64,000 nt of DNA, taken from Pseudomonas salomonii. Its GTDB lineage: Bacteria > Pseudomonadota > Gammaproteobacteria > Pseudomonadales > Pseudomonadaceae. The notes under the pieces were generated by a model. That model saw nothing but the letters and a program-made list of their open reading frames with translations. It did no database searches and was not told the origin of the DNA. The stretch lies in the NCBI RefSeq assembly GCF_900107155.1, contig NZ_FNOX01000004.1, positions 1-64,000 of the forward strand, given 5' to 3'. How positions within the stretch are numbered: the stretch's first letter is position 1; the number at the start of each line of letters is the position of its first letter. The position numbers and the translations under genes are program-made. Shown piece by piece: positions 53,667 through 62,481 of the stretch.

Positions 53667-53787
53667 GTCTGCGCGGCCACGCCTTCACTAAGCTGATCCC
53701 CAGATCATAGCGCGCCGCCGCCATCGCGATGAACGTTTCCAGCGCGGCGCGTTTATGCACATCATCCACCCACACGGGACACACACC

Positions 53788-54273
53788 ATGTTCGGAATCT
53801 CCCCCCTCGGCTGGCTCCACACCCTCGGCAGCCTGCCCGCCATCCCCCTGGCCGCCTACATGTTCATCCGCCACGGCCGCATCGTGCCCCGCTCAACACC
53901 CGGCAAGCTCTACCTGGCATCAATGCTGATCGGCGCCTTCAGCGTATTCCTGGTCGCCAAACAGCCCGTGAGCAACATCATCGGCATCATCACCCTTGCC
54001 CTGCTCGCGGCCGGATATGCAGCAGGGCACATAACCTGGCTGGGCCGCGCACGCGCATACCTGGAAACAATCTTCCTGAGCCTGACCGCGTTTTTCCTGA
54101 TGGTACCCACCGTATCCGAAACACTGCGCCGCGTGCCCGACGGGCACCCGTTCGTGACAGACCTGCAATCCCCCGTGCTGCTCGGCGCACAAGGCAGCAT
54201 AGCGCTGGCGCTGGTTATTGGCGTGACTGCGCAGATGATCTACCTGCGCAAAAAAGGCGGCCAATTCGCCTAA
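53788..54273 (+). CDS. Small multi-pass membrane protein
   Basis: The product is 161 residues from the ATG at 53788 (MFGISPLGWLHTLGSLP); another ATG 11 codons earlier is possible. Four or five hydrophobic helices are separated by short loops (IPLAAYMFIRHG, LASMLIGAFSVFLVAK, IIGIITLALLAAGYAAG, LETIFLSLTAFFLMVPT, SIALALVIGVTAQMIYL). It resembles the DUF2306-like group. It is divergent from the AraC regulator. Function unknown. Confidence 0.68.
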   Translation: MFGISPLGWLHTLGSLPAIPLAAYMFIRHGRIVPRSTPGKLYLASMLIGAFSVFLVAKQPVSNIIGIITLALLAAGYAAGHITWLGRARAYLETIFLSLTAFFLMVPTVSETLRRVPDGHPFVTDLQSPVLLGAQGSIALALVIGVTAQMIYLRKKGGQFA

Positions 54274-54284
54274 AAGCGCTTTTA

Positions 54285-54313
54285 TGTGGGAGCCGGGCTT
54301 GCCCGCGATAGCG
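54285..54313. repeat. Single REP unit
   Basis: One arm of the TGTGGGAGCCGGGCTTGCCC subtype without an inverted partner, between the membrane protein and the DUF3077-like gene. Confidence 0.75.
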
Positions 54314-54338
54314 CCCGCCCGGCCACCCCATTTACCCC

Positions 54339-54623
54339 TTACTGCTCAGCATTACAGGGCGACGCCAACACCTTCACCACATCATCAATCACCGCCTTGC
54401 TCATCTCCTGCAAATAATGCGACGCCCAGGCATAACGGTCCGTCTCCTTCGTCATCGCCGCATCCTCTGCGAGCAACTTGGCGACGTGGAGCAAATCGGA
54501 AACGTGGTGCAAGGCTTCATGCAGGGAAACGCCGCTGTTGACGCGGAACAGAGGTTGGTCGGAATGAAAGGAGAAAGGGGTGACGCCGAGGGTGGTGAGT
54601 GCGGGTGGATTTGTTGCGGTCAT
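54339..54623 (-). CDS. DUF3077-like small protein
   Basis: The product is 94 residues from the ATG at 54623, with GGGAG 8 bases upstream; an in-frame upstream start lacks this. The core LFRVNSGVSLHEALHHVSDLLHVAKLLAEDAA and YAWASHYLQEMSKAVIDDV matches a family of small helical proteins abundant in Pseudomonas (DUF3077 or close relative). Function unknown. It is the last backbone gene before the accessory island. Confidence 0.72.
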   Translation of the reverse strand: MTATNPPALTTLGVTPFSFHSDQPLFRVNSGVSLHEALHHVSDLLHVAKLLAEDAAMTKETDRYAWASHYLQEMSKAVIDDVVKVLASPCNAEQ

Positions 54624-55105
54624 TGGTGGAACTCCCATATTGAGTGAGAGCAGCACGTTCGTTGTGAAAAACGAATGCGTGGCGCTATTGGCGCCTGCAT
54701 CAAATCGGGTTCTCAGGCCCGGTCGCTGGGTGGCGGCGACGGGGGGAGGTTAGCGTGGTGAGGGGTGGGGAGCAATCGGGAAAATTGATGGGTTTTTTTT
54801 TCGGTCGGGTCAGGTGGCACGGATAGGTGGCTGGGGGAATTATTGGTTTTATGAGGGCGGCATAATTATTGGCTAGCCATAATTTTGAATAAAACCTGGG
54901 AGGCGGGGTTGAGGGTGGTTTTTGGTGGGTCGGTGGGTTTGGGGAGTACGTCTACCGGGACTGACGTTGAGCTGAGCAAGGCGTCATAGAAATCGAGATT
55001 TGGAATGAGGCAAGCAACCCGAGATTTTAAGTGTGGACGCTTTTTGGGCATTTCGGCCGAAAAGGTGATTTGACTTTTTTGCGGTTTCCCAAATCCCAGA
55101 AACCA
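54624..55105. other. Gap at the left edge of the island
   Basis: GT-rich and of mixed composition, with no convincing gene. An 80-codon minus frame (54866-55108) shows no family features. The gap ends at a hairpin followed by a tRNA-end-like segment. Confidence 0.4.
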
Positions 55106-55130
55106 CAAAGCCCCGCATTGCGGGGCTTTG
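55106..55130. terminator. Hairpin next to the tRNA-end-like segment
   Basis: CAAAGCCCCGC and GCGGGGCTTTG form a perfect 11-bp stem with a 3-base loop. On the minus strand it directly follows the tRNA-like end, as terminators usually follow tRNA genes, but its T tract is short. Confidence 0.6.
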
Positions 55131-55135
55131 AGATA

Positions 55136-55157
55136 TGGTGCGGCACCAGGAGTCGAA
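55136..55157 (-). other. tRNA 3'-end-like segment, probable attachment site
   Basis: On the minus strand this reads TTCGACTCCTGG followed by TGCCGCACCA: T-loop TTCGACT, T-stem and an encoded CCA end. The acceptor arm seems one base short of the standard, and no tRNA body precedes it; the sequence turns AT-rich at once. Islands that integrate into tRNA 3' ends leave exactly such a duplicate. If so, the intact tRNA gene lies beyond the right end of the window. Confidence 0.4.
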
Positions 55158-55629
55158 AAAACAGAATTGTTCTATATATATCAACGTGTTAAGAATAAAA
55201 ACATTTCATTTCTATCTCTAATCCTACCCTTTAACTAATTTTAATGGGGTGTGTGAGCTATATCATCCGCATGTACAAGTACGACGCCCCTCACTCTTAA
55301 TTCTGCGTAATAACCAACATATGTCCGCATACTAAAACCTTGAGTCGGCTGGCATATGGCCAGTTTTGCGCTAAGCTTGAGCCCGTCAAAACAGAGGGGG
55401 CCTAGCCATTTCATAGCCTTATTTGCTTCTCACAGGTTCCGCTCAGAGTGTTTTGTGGACTTGGTATTGGGATGCGCTTATTTTAAATACCTAATTACTA
55501 GGCTTTTAGATGGGGGGTTAATGGAAAGCAATTGCGCGATAGTAGTGATCAATCTTTGATTATTAATCAGTTCGACCGTTTATTTAGGTTCGGGCGACTA
55601 TTAACTTTATACGGATATAAGATAATCAC
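55158..55629. other. AT-rich leader of the Gabija pair
   Basis: Strongly AT-rich non-coding stretch that presumably contains the gajA promoter. A 67-codon frame at 55356-55559 is not supported. No repeats or structured RNA recognised. Confidence 0.4.
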
Positions 55630-57582
55630 GTGAAAATTACAAAAATATCGGCAGGGAATTTTAGAGCGTTGCAAGACGTAACTCTAGACTTGAGAGATAG
55701 CTTGTCACTATTGATTGGTAGGAATAATAGCGGGAAAACATCGTTGCTTGTGTTGTTCGAAAAATTCTATGAGCCCGGGAGTGGCTTTAATTATAATGAC
55801 TTTCCACTCGCTGCTCGTAAAGAAATAATTGCTATTGATCACGCGAGTGATGTCTTTTCTTTGTCAATCAATATGCGTTTGGAAATTGAGTATGGCGAAG
55901 GTGATAATCTTCGATATTTGTCAGAGTTTTTACTGGATCTTGATAGCAAAACCAATAAAGTCAAAATCCTCTTTGAGTGCGTTATAAATAAGGATTTTTT
56001 ACTTCGGGATCTAGAGCAGTTCGATGGCGAGAAAGAAAGGTTCTTTCGTAAAAATTTAGAAAAATATTTGCAAACAAATGTGTACGCGTACCTCAACGAT
56101 GATGACCTTCTAAAGGATAATAGGGGGAGGCTTGTAAAGAAAGATATTTCTTTAATTAGGGATCTAATAAATTTTCAAATAATCCATGCCAAGCGTGACG
56201 TCGCAAGCAGTGAAGGGGGCAAAAAAATGCTTTCCAAGCTTACGACGCAATACTTTAATAAGGCAAACAAAGACACTACTGATTTTGATCCAATTAATAA
56301 TTTGCTTCTAAAAATAGATGAAAGTCTTGAACAGAGTTATACAGAATTTTTTGAGCCGTTCTTGAAAACGTCCAAGGCGTTTTTGGGGATAGAGGATATT
56401 AAAATTGTTTCAAATCTAGAGTCTAATGAGATTTTAGAGAACAGTTCCCAGGTTGTATACGGCGAGCGCTCTCAGTTTCTACCAGAGACGTTCAATGGTC
56501 TTGGGCACATGAATATCCTATATTTGCTTTTGAGTGTAGAGATAAAGAAAGAGTCTTTCGCTAAAAGCGGAAAAAATATAAATTTGCTTTTTATTGAGGA
56601 GCCAGAAGCGCACACTCATCCACAAATGCAATATGTCTTTGCCAATCAAATAAAAAACATTTTAAAGGAGATAAATAACATACAGGCTGTGATCACAACC
56701 CATTCATCTCATATTGTCTCTCAGTGCGACTTTAAAGATATACGATATTTGCAGAATTCAGATGGGCGCACCCGCATAAAAAACTTTTACTCGGATCTTA
56801 AAGAAAAATACGGAGATGATAAGGCATCGTTTAAGTTTCTTGAGCAATTTTTAACCCTAAATTCATGTGAGTTGTTTTTTGCAAGTAAAGTAATTTTTAT
56901 TGAGGGTGTCACGGAGCGTATGCTTTGGCCTTATTTTGTGGAGCTGTTTGATAAGTCCCCACAGCGTGATCAGAATCACATATCCCTGTTTTCTCAAAAT
57001 GTCACCATCCTGGAAGTCGGGGCAAATGCCAAAGCGTTTAAAAATTTTCTTGAGTTTTTAGAGATAAAAACTTTGGTCATAACTGATATAGATACAACCA
57101 AAAAAGGGTATGACTCAACAAAGCCTGTCCCTAAAATTATCTATCCCGCATCTAAGGTCGCGGAAGCAGATCATATAAGTAATGCGACGTTAAAATATTA
57201 TTACGAGGCTCCTGAGTTCTCAGAGAGTGTAAAGTTTACTGACTGGTTTGGTAAGTTGGTAAAGCATGAGTTGGCTCACTCCTACGACAATATGTTCATT
57301 GCATATCAGAAGTATGAAGTCGGTTACCATGCACGAAGCTTTGAGGATGCATTCGTACATTTAAATAAAGATATTATTATTAATAATTTGGATGGAATTA
57401 ATGGCTTGAAAAACAGGGAAGCGTTTAAAGAAAATCTCGATGCTTATGATCTAATAGATAAGGTTTTGGATAAGAAATCTGCCTTTGCTTCGTCCTTGTT
57501 GTACTTGGCGCTAACTGATGATCAAGTTACTTGGCGGATACCTGCTTACATTGAGGAGGGTTTGGTATGGATATCAAAATAA
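55630..57582 (+). CDS. gajA: GajA-like OLD-family ATPase-TOPRIM endonuclease (Gabija)
   Basis: The product is 650 residues from a GTG with weak ribosome site. The ABC-type ATPase has Walker A LIGRNNSGKTSLL (29-41), Walker B LLFIEEPEAHTHPQ near 318, and H-loop AVITTHSSHIVSQ near 355. A TOPRIM domain follows with VIFIEGVTERMLW (glutamate near 424) and LVITDIDTT (DxD near 483). This is the GajA architecture: a nicking endonuclease held back by nucleotides and released on phage attack. It overlaps the helicase gene by 16 bases, and a strong GAGGAGGG for gajB lies inside it. At 650 residues it is longer than B. cereus GajA. Confidence 0.83.
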   Translation: MKITKISAGNFRALQDVTLDLRDSLSLLIGRNNSGKTSLLVLFEKFYEPGSGFNYNDFPLAARKEIIAIDHASDVFSLSINMRLEIEYGEGDNLRYLSEFLLDLDSKTNKVKILFECVINKDFLLRDLEQFDGEKERFFRKNLEKYLQTNVYAYLNDDDLLKDNRGRLVKKDISLIRDLINFQIIHAKRDVASSEGGKKMLSKLTTQYFNKANKDTTDFDPINNLLLKIDESLEQSYTEFFEPFLKTSKAFLGIEDIKIVSNLESNEILENSSQVVYGERSQFLPETFNGLGHMNILYLLLSVEIKKESFAKSGKNINLLFIEEPEAHTHPQMQYVFANQIKNILKEINNIQAVITTHSSHIVSQCDFKDIRYLQNSDGRTRIKNFYSDLKEKYGDDKASFKFLEQFLTLNSCELFFASKVIFIEGVTERMLWPYFVELFDKSPQRDQNHISLFSQNVTILEVGANAKAFKNFLEFLEIKTLVITDIDTTKKGYDSTKPVPKIIYPASKVAEADHISNATLKYYYEAPEFSESVKFTDWFGKLVKHELAHSYDNMFIAYQKYEVGYHARSFEDAFVHLNKDIIINNLDGINGLKNREAFKENLDAYDLIDKVLDKKSAFASSLLYLALTDDQVTWRIPAYIEEGLVWISK

Positions 57583-59561
57583 CGCCTTTTAATCAGGTGC
57601 TATCATGCCTGGAAAGTGAGACGAGTTTTTTGCTTCAGGGGGGCGCGGGTAGTGGAAAAACCGAAACTTTAAAGAAGTTGCTTGATCATTTATCTAGAAG
57701 TATGCCAGACAAAAAGGTCGCCTGTATTACTCATACAAATCTGGCCGCAAATGAAATTAAGGCGCGTGCTGGCGACTTACATAGCATAAGCACCATTCAT
57801 TCCTTCTTGAATGGAATTATCAAATCCTACAAGCTTGATATACATAAAATAATTCATGAGATTTTTCAGCTGGATGAATTTGTAGCTGGGGAGGCAATGG
57901 AGGATGAGAAAGAGTATAAAAAGTTAGAGCATGATCGATACAAAAAGAAATATGAAAAATACGCTGATAAGGCATATTTTATATTGGGATATAAAGAAGA
58001 TAAGGTTTTGGGAAAGCGTGACTATGATAATAAGTCATCGACCGCGAATGAAGCGCTAAATGAAAAAATTCGACATTTGAATGGAGAGATAAAAGACGCT
58101 ATCAATCGTGTCCCAAGTCATAAGATAACTTATAATGAAACAGCGTTTGATAGTTTGCGCGAATTGAGTTTTGGACACGATGGGCTAATAAAGGTTGCAG
58201 TTTCACTTTTTAGGAAATATCCAAAATTAAGGAAAATTCTATCGGATAAATACGACTATATTTTTGTTGATGAGTATCAAGACACTTCGCCTGATGTTGT
58301 TAAGGTTTTTCTTGATTATGTTGCGGCGGGTACCGATGTCACATTTGGTTTTTTTGGAGACTCTATGCAGGGGATTTATGAAGATGGCATCGGAGATGTC
58401 GACGCGTATGTCCTTTCAGGGGCTCTTCATAAGATTAACAAGGAGGATAATTTTAGGTGTTCAGAACAGGTTATAAAATTTATAAATAAACTAAGAGATG
58501 ATGGTCTAGAGCAGAAAGTTGCACTCAAAAAGATGGATGGGGGTGAAAGTGAAAGCTTGGAGTCACGTCAAGGACGAGTGAAGCTTTTTTGTGCAGTTCA
58601 TACGGATAAGCCGCATAGTAGTAGTTCGTCTGAACAAAAGGAGGCATACCAGAATAAACTATACAGGTTGATTGAAAAGACTCAGGCTTCAGTCGATTAT
58701 AAAACTTTAATGCTAACCAATAAAGCGATTGCTTCAAAGGCGGGCTTTGGGCGGCTTTATGAGATTTTTAACTCTAGGTTTGGTCAGTCAACTAATGAGA
58801 ACTTAGAGAAAATTCTAAGCGCTTGCCATTTTTTGGATTTGTACAATTTGTACGAAGCTTTTGCCTCTAATGAACATTGGAAAGTTATTGAGCAGGTTAA
58901 GAAGTCTGGTTTTTTGATAGATAGCGTAAATGATAAAGAGATTTTGTTAAGGTCATTGAGTAGTATCTTTGATTTGACAGTGCCGATCCATGATTTAACC
59001 CGTCGTGCCTTTGAGTTAAAATTGATTAAAAGGTCAGAGGCTTACGATCGATTCATTAAGAGAAAAGACCTGTTCCTAGAACAACTTGAAGGCTCTCACC
59101 GGTACAGGGAGTTCAAAGAGGCGTTCATAGGAGGGCTGAATACTCACAGTAGGCTATCGAAGTCTGGATTTGAAATTGATGAGTATGAGTTCCGAGATCT
59201 AGAGCGTGATTGCAAACGGGAAATTTTCTATACCAATTACTTTGGTTTTGATCTGACTCTGAAGGATGTAATTTGCTACTACGATTATCTTGGTGAAAAA
59301 ACAAATTATATTACGATGCATAAAACTAAAGGCTCTGGGATACAGAATGTGTTAGTGGTGGTTGATGAGTTTTTTTGGAGGGATTACAATTTTAAGAACA
59401 TATTTTCTTCCAAGGATATATTGTCAGAAAATCGTAAAATCATATATGTCGCATGCTCTAGAGCTATTGAAAATCTAATATGTGTGAAACTGGTCGATGA
59501 GGTTGAATTATCAACGGTTAGTGATTTTTTTGAAGACGTTGAAGTTTTGGAGTTTGATTGA
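57567..59561 (+). CDS. gajB: GajB-like UvrD/PcrA-family helicase (Gabija)
   Basis: This is a 664-residue SF1 helicase: Walker A LLQGGAGSGKTETLKK (23-36), motif Ia ITHTNLAANE, Walker B YIFVDEYQDTSPDVV near 231, motif III FGFFGDSMQGIYEDG, motif V region YITMHKTKGSGIQNVLVV near 590 and motif VI IIYVACSRAIENLI. In Gabija, GajB senses DNA ends and acts with GajA. It is longer than the roughly 500 residues of B. cereus GajB; the extra part lies in the middle (charged coil near 110-170). Translational coupling to gajA is strong. Confidence 0.83.
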   Translation: MDIKITPFNQVLSCLESETSFLLQGGAGSGKTETLKKLLDHLSRSMPDKKVACITHTNLAANEIKARAGDLHSISTIHSFLNGIIKSYKLDIHKIIHEIFQLDEFVAGEAMEDEKEYKKLEHDRYKKKYEKYADKAYFILGYKEDKVLGKRDYDNKSSTANEALNEKIRHLNGEIKDAINRVPSHKITYNETAFDSLRELSFGHDGLIKVAVSLFRKYPKLRKILSDKYDYIFVDEYQDTSPDVVKVFLDYVAAGTDVTFGFFGDSMQGIYEDGIGDVDAYVLSGALHKINKEDNFRCSEQVIKFINKLRDDGLEQKVALKKMDGGESESLESRQGRVKLFCAVHTDKPHSSSSSEQKEAYQNKLYRLIEKTQASVDYKTLMLTNKAIASKAGFGRLYEIFNSRFGQSTNENLEKILSACHFLDLYNLYEAFASNEHWKVIEQVKKSGFLIDSVNDKEILLRSLSSIFDLTVPIHDLTRRAFELKLIKRSEAYDRFIKRKDLFLEQLEGSHRYREFKEAFIGGLNTHSRLSKSGFEIDEYEFRDLERDCKREIFYTNYFGFDLTLKDVICYYDYLGEKTNYITMHKTKGSGIQNVLVVVDEFFWRDYNFKNIFSSKDILSENRKIIYVACSRAIENLICVKLVDEVELSTVSDFFEDVEVLEFD

Positions 59562-59638
59562 ATTTTTGAGAAAGATTGGATTTTTTTGCAGTTCCAGAGG
59601 GGGGCCTAATTTGGTCTCCCTCCATATATTTATAAATT

Positions 59639-60724
59639 TCAGCTGCCAGTGGGCATGAACCATTCTCGTTGTTCTGGTTGGTAATTGCGCCCATCCCACG
59701 AATCTCGATCAATCAACAAATCGCTTGTGGCTAATTTTGGGCAGGCAGCAAAAGATAGGCTTGGGATGAAGGAAAGTTGTTCGTCAAATTGATGCAAAAT
59801 TTCCTTATTTTCTTCTTCATGCTGTACGACGAATGTTCGAATTATTCCCTTTGTTTTGAATTCCTTCTTGCACGCATTTTTCCATAGGTCGTGAACATAG
59901 TTTGCGTTTTCAATGTCGTCAAAATATGCAGCTGAGGCAGCGCTGTGAAGCTGCAAGCTGTTTAGCTGGTCTATATCTTTGGCATGTCGAACGTCAATGT
60001 TGCCATTTTTGTTTGGCCTCACTTTGTATACATTCCTGTCGTATAAGAAAATCGCAGTGCGAGGGCTAAGCGGAAAGAAAATAATTAGTCCAGGGTTTCT
60101 CATACCAAGAACACCTCTGGAGCAAATATTTTGCTGGAAAGGGTTGGAAAAAACTACTGGTGCATCGCCAAAAATAAAAGGTTTGTTTGTCCTGTTTTTA
60201 AGTATTGCACGCCCCAGGTCGAAGAGAAAATGAGCGTTGGAGACCGACTCGATTATCTCGATTTTCTGAAACTCCTTTGCGTCTGGGACTACTGTTGTTG
60301 ATTCTCGAAGCTGCTGCTTAATCTCATCTGATAAGTCTTCGCAATTGTTTATGGCGATCTCGAGAAATAAGTTTGCTATGTGTTGGCTTTGATTGCGTCT
60401 GTCGAGTCGAGTCGCTAGTGTTCTTGAGCGTTGGAACATAATACTTTGAAGGATTAAAATCACCTCTGAGTCGGCTAGTGAGGCGAAGGATTTGCAATCT
60501 TTTAGCTTTTTTAGCGGAGCTAAGAAACAACTTTCTAGTTTTGTTATGCTGTCCTCTACTACCTTATCCCCATAGAAGTAGCTTTTAGATGCCTGACCTT
60601 TGATTGAAGCCTTAGTTACCAGTTTTCCCGTGGATTTGTTTATTAGAGATATGCTTTTGCCGTTGTTTGAAAAGAAACGGAAGTAATACTGTGGTACATA
60701 GTGTTGATTCTCTTTGTCTGCCAT
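59639..60724 (-). CDS. DUF4238 protein in defence island
   Basis: The product is 361 residues. The N-terminal NQHYVPQYYFRFFSNNG is the hallmark of DUF4238. Further conserved-looking parts are ILQSIMFQRSRT, FIFGDAPVVFSNPF and IIFFPLSPRTAIFLYD. The catalytic role of the family is not known to me; members are often found among defence genes. It is convergent with gajB with 77 bases between. The AT-rich codon use matches gajA and gajB, so it probably arrived with them. Confidence 0.75.
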   Translation of the reverse strand: MADKENQHYVPQYYFRFFSNNGKSISLINKSTGKLVTKASIKGQASKSYFYGDKVVEDSITKLESCFLAPLKKLKDCKSFASLADSEVILILQSIMFQRSRTLATRLDRRNQSQHIANLFLEIAINNCEDLSDEIKQQLRESTTVVPDAKEFQKIEIIESVSNAHFLFDLGRAILKNRTNKPFIFGDAPVVFSNPFQQNICSRGVLGMRNPGLIIFFPLSPRTAIFLYDRNVYKVRPNKNGNIDVRHAKDIDQLNSLQLHSAASAAYFDDIENANYVHDLWKNACKKEFKTKGIIRTFVVQHEEENKEILHQFDEQLSFIPSLSFAACPKLATSDLLIDRDSWDGRNYQPEQREWFMPTGS

Positions 60725-60923
60725 TTCTTGGGCTCTGGGGGGCTTGGTTTAAGGTCAGGGAGTCGAGCCTATCGAAAATGTTGGCTTTTAACCATGACAG
60801 GTGTCTTTGGATCGTTCTCAGGCGCTGCCTCCTTTTACATACCATTGTCAAAGCGAACGCAAGCGATGAGCAATACCGGTGCAATCGCCTTTTATTTAGA
60901 GGCACTTCATCCGATACTTTGTA

Positions 60924-61217
60924 TCAATCTCGGTCCCCGCCTATCGCTTTGAACCGCCAAGCCTTGCCTAATCGAATAGTGAGCAGCCGCACTGTCAGCA
61001 GATAGTAGTAGCGCGTTGACTCAGCGCGCTGGTTTAAGTGTTGATTTATAAACCAGGTGAGATGTTTTTGCTGCCAAGACCATGGATTGGCTCGTTGCCA
61101 GCGTTCATCTATAGCTGATTGGATAACCTTTGCCTGACGGATGTGGCGATGCCGCGTGGCTGGTGACCCGGTGAGTGCACCCTCTAGGAATAGTGCCATA
61201 TCGAATGGCTTGCTCAA
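60924..61217 (-). CDS. Small partner protein of the recombinase
   Basis: The product is 97 residues from a TTG at 61217 that overlaps the stop of the recombinase pseudogene (TTGA). The sequence (TGSPATRHRHIRQAKVIQSAID, WSWQQKHLTWFINQHLNQ, STRYYYLLTVRLLTIRLGK) is basic and helical, reminiscent of the SAM-like core-binding domain of tyrosine recombinases. The tight overlap indicates that it was made together with the recombinase. Intact in itself. Confidence 0.6.
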   Translation of the reverse strand: MSKPFDMALFLEGALTGSPATRHRHIRQAKVIQSAIDERWQRANPWSWQQKHLTWFINQHLNQRAESTRYYYLLTVRLLTIRLGKAWRFKAIGGDRD

Positions 61218-62191
61218 GTGCGGCCACCGATGTAAGCCGATACCACGTCGATACGACCGTGCCCCAGCTCATAGCTGATTTGTGCTCGGGCCTCCTGATC
61301 GAGGTGCCGATCGAGTTGGTAGCAGCTGCCACCGTTGATGGGTGCAGGATGCTGTGTGATTTGTTCATAGCGTTCGCACGCGTAGGCCGCGCGCAATTCG
61401 TGGAAGCCCTTGAGATTGTGCGTATGAAGAATCTCCCGTGCAGGACGAACGATTCCCCGTTGGAATTCGAGGTAGCTTTCGTTCGGTGCCAGCAGGTTGC
61501 GGCTGCTATGCGGTAAGACCTGCTTGGCATATCTGAGTGCTTCGCGAGTATGCTCGTCCACTATGATCCAGCGAGGTGCTGTCGCACCGCAGCGGCCACC
61601 TTTGGTGCCGTCCTGGATGTTGACCTTGCCCTAGTGTTCGGCTTCACGTTTGAGACGTGGCAGGTCGGCTAGTATGGCCTCGCGCAAGCGCATGCCGGTG
61701 GCGCGGGCCAAGAGGGCGATGGCGGCCGCACGGGGATGCTGTTCGCGAAGCGCTTCGACGATGCGCATAACTTGCTCATGATCTTGGCCTTGGGGAGCGG
61801 TTGTGCGAACGTTGGTCCGCTGCATTCCCAACGCGTCACTCGGGCTCGGCACTTTCACATACTGATCACCACGAAGCGCGGCCATGGTCCGGTTCACGCT
61901 GGACAACCGGTTTTGCGCGGTGGCGGTGCCTATAACGCTTTGTTCGACTTGTTTACGCAGATGTACTGCGTAGTCCAGCAAGGTCTGCCGATCAATCTGG
62001 CGCGCATCGTTAAACCCGGGCCCATCCTCCGACCGTCACCAGCGTACAAACGCCTGCCAGCGATCACTGTGCGCTTTGACCGTGCCGTAGTGCCCACCGC
62101 CAAACAGATCGCGCAATGCCTGCGGCCCGGCGTAGCTCAACTGCCGACCATAGCCAAAATTGCGCCCATCTCGTTTACCGACCAACGCCAT
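61214..62191 (-). pseudogene. Tyrosine recombinase (integrase) with two in-frame stops
   Basis: A single frame from ATG 62191 to TGA 61214 (326 codons) is interrupted by TGA at 62036-62038 (after DRWQAFVRW) and TAG at 61631-61633 (after KREAEH); no shift of frame is needed. Catalytic residues are all there: R in ATGMRLREA, HxxR in FHELRAAYACERY, H in ELGHGRIDVV and Y in SAYIGG. Upstream is a core-binding domain (SVNRTMAALRGDQYVKV). It looks like a recently inactivated island integrase, unless stops are read through. Confidence 0.82.
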
Positions 62192-62481
62192 GATCGAACT
62201 CCTCTCGAAGCCAAAACCGTTGAAACCTTCCCCACGTCATCCCGCCTATTGGGATGTTGAGTGTTATCAGGGACCAAGGCCCCTGCGGCCTGTGAGGGTT
62301 GTCCACTCACGCGGGACTTACGGCTCCCGACCGGGGGCTTGGGCATCTCATGATCTGGCCTCCTGAGCACTTCCGAAGACGTGGGCGGGTGGAGGCTGCA
62401 CTGGCGGACGAGACCTGCGCCGCGAGATCCTGAGTCGGGTGAAGGCAGTGAAGCGATGATCGGGGCATACCTGACTGTCAG

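Noticed and set aside
54866..55108. 80-codon minus frame at the island edge
   Set aside because: It ends inside the hairpin next to the tRNA-like segment and has no family features.
55136..55157. Complete tRNA gene
   Set aside because: Only a 3'-end-like segment is present; no anticodon or D arm precedes it, and the acceptor arm is one base short.
55356..55559. 67-codon plus frame upstream of gajA
   Set aside because: No ribosome site and no plausible protein pattern; most likely non-coding promoter region.
59597..59622. Terminator between gajB and the DUF4238 gene
   Set aside because: GAGGGGGGCC and GGTCTCCCTC pair imperfectly and no T run follows on either strand.
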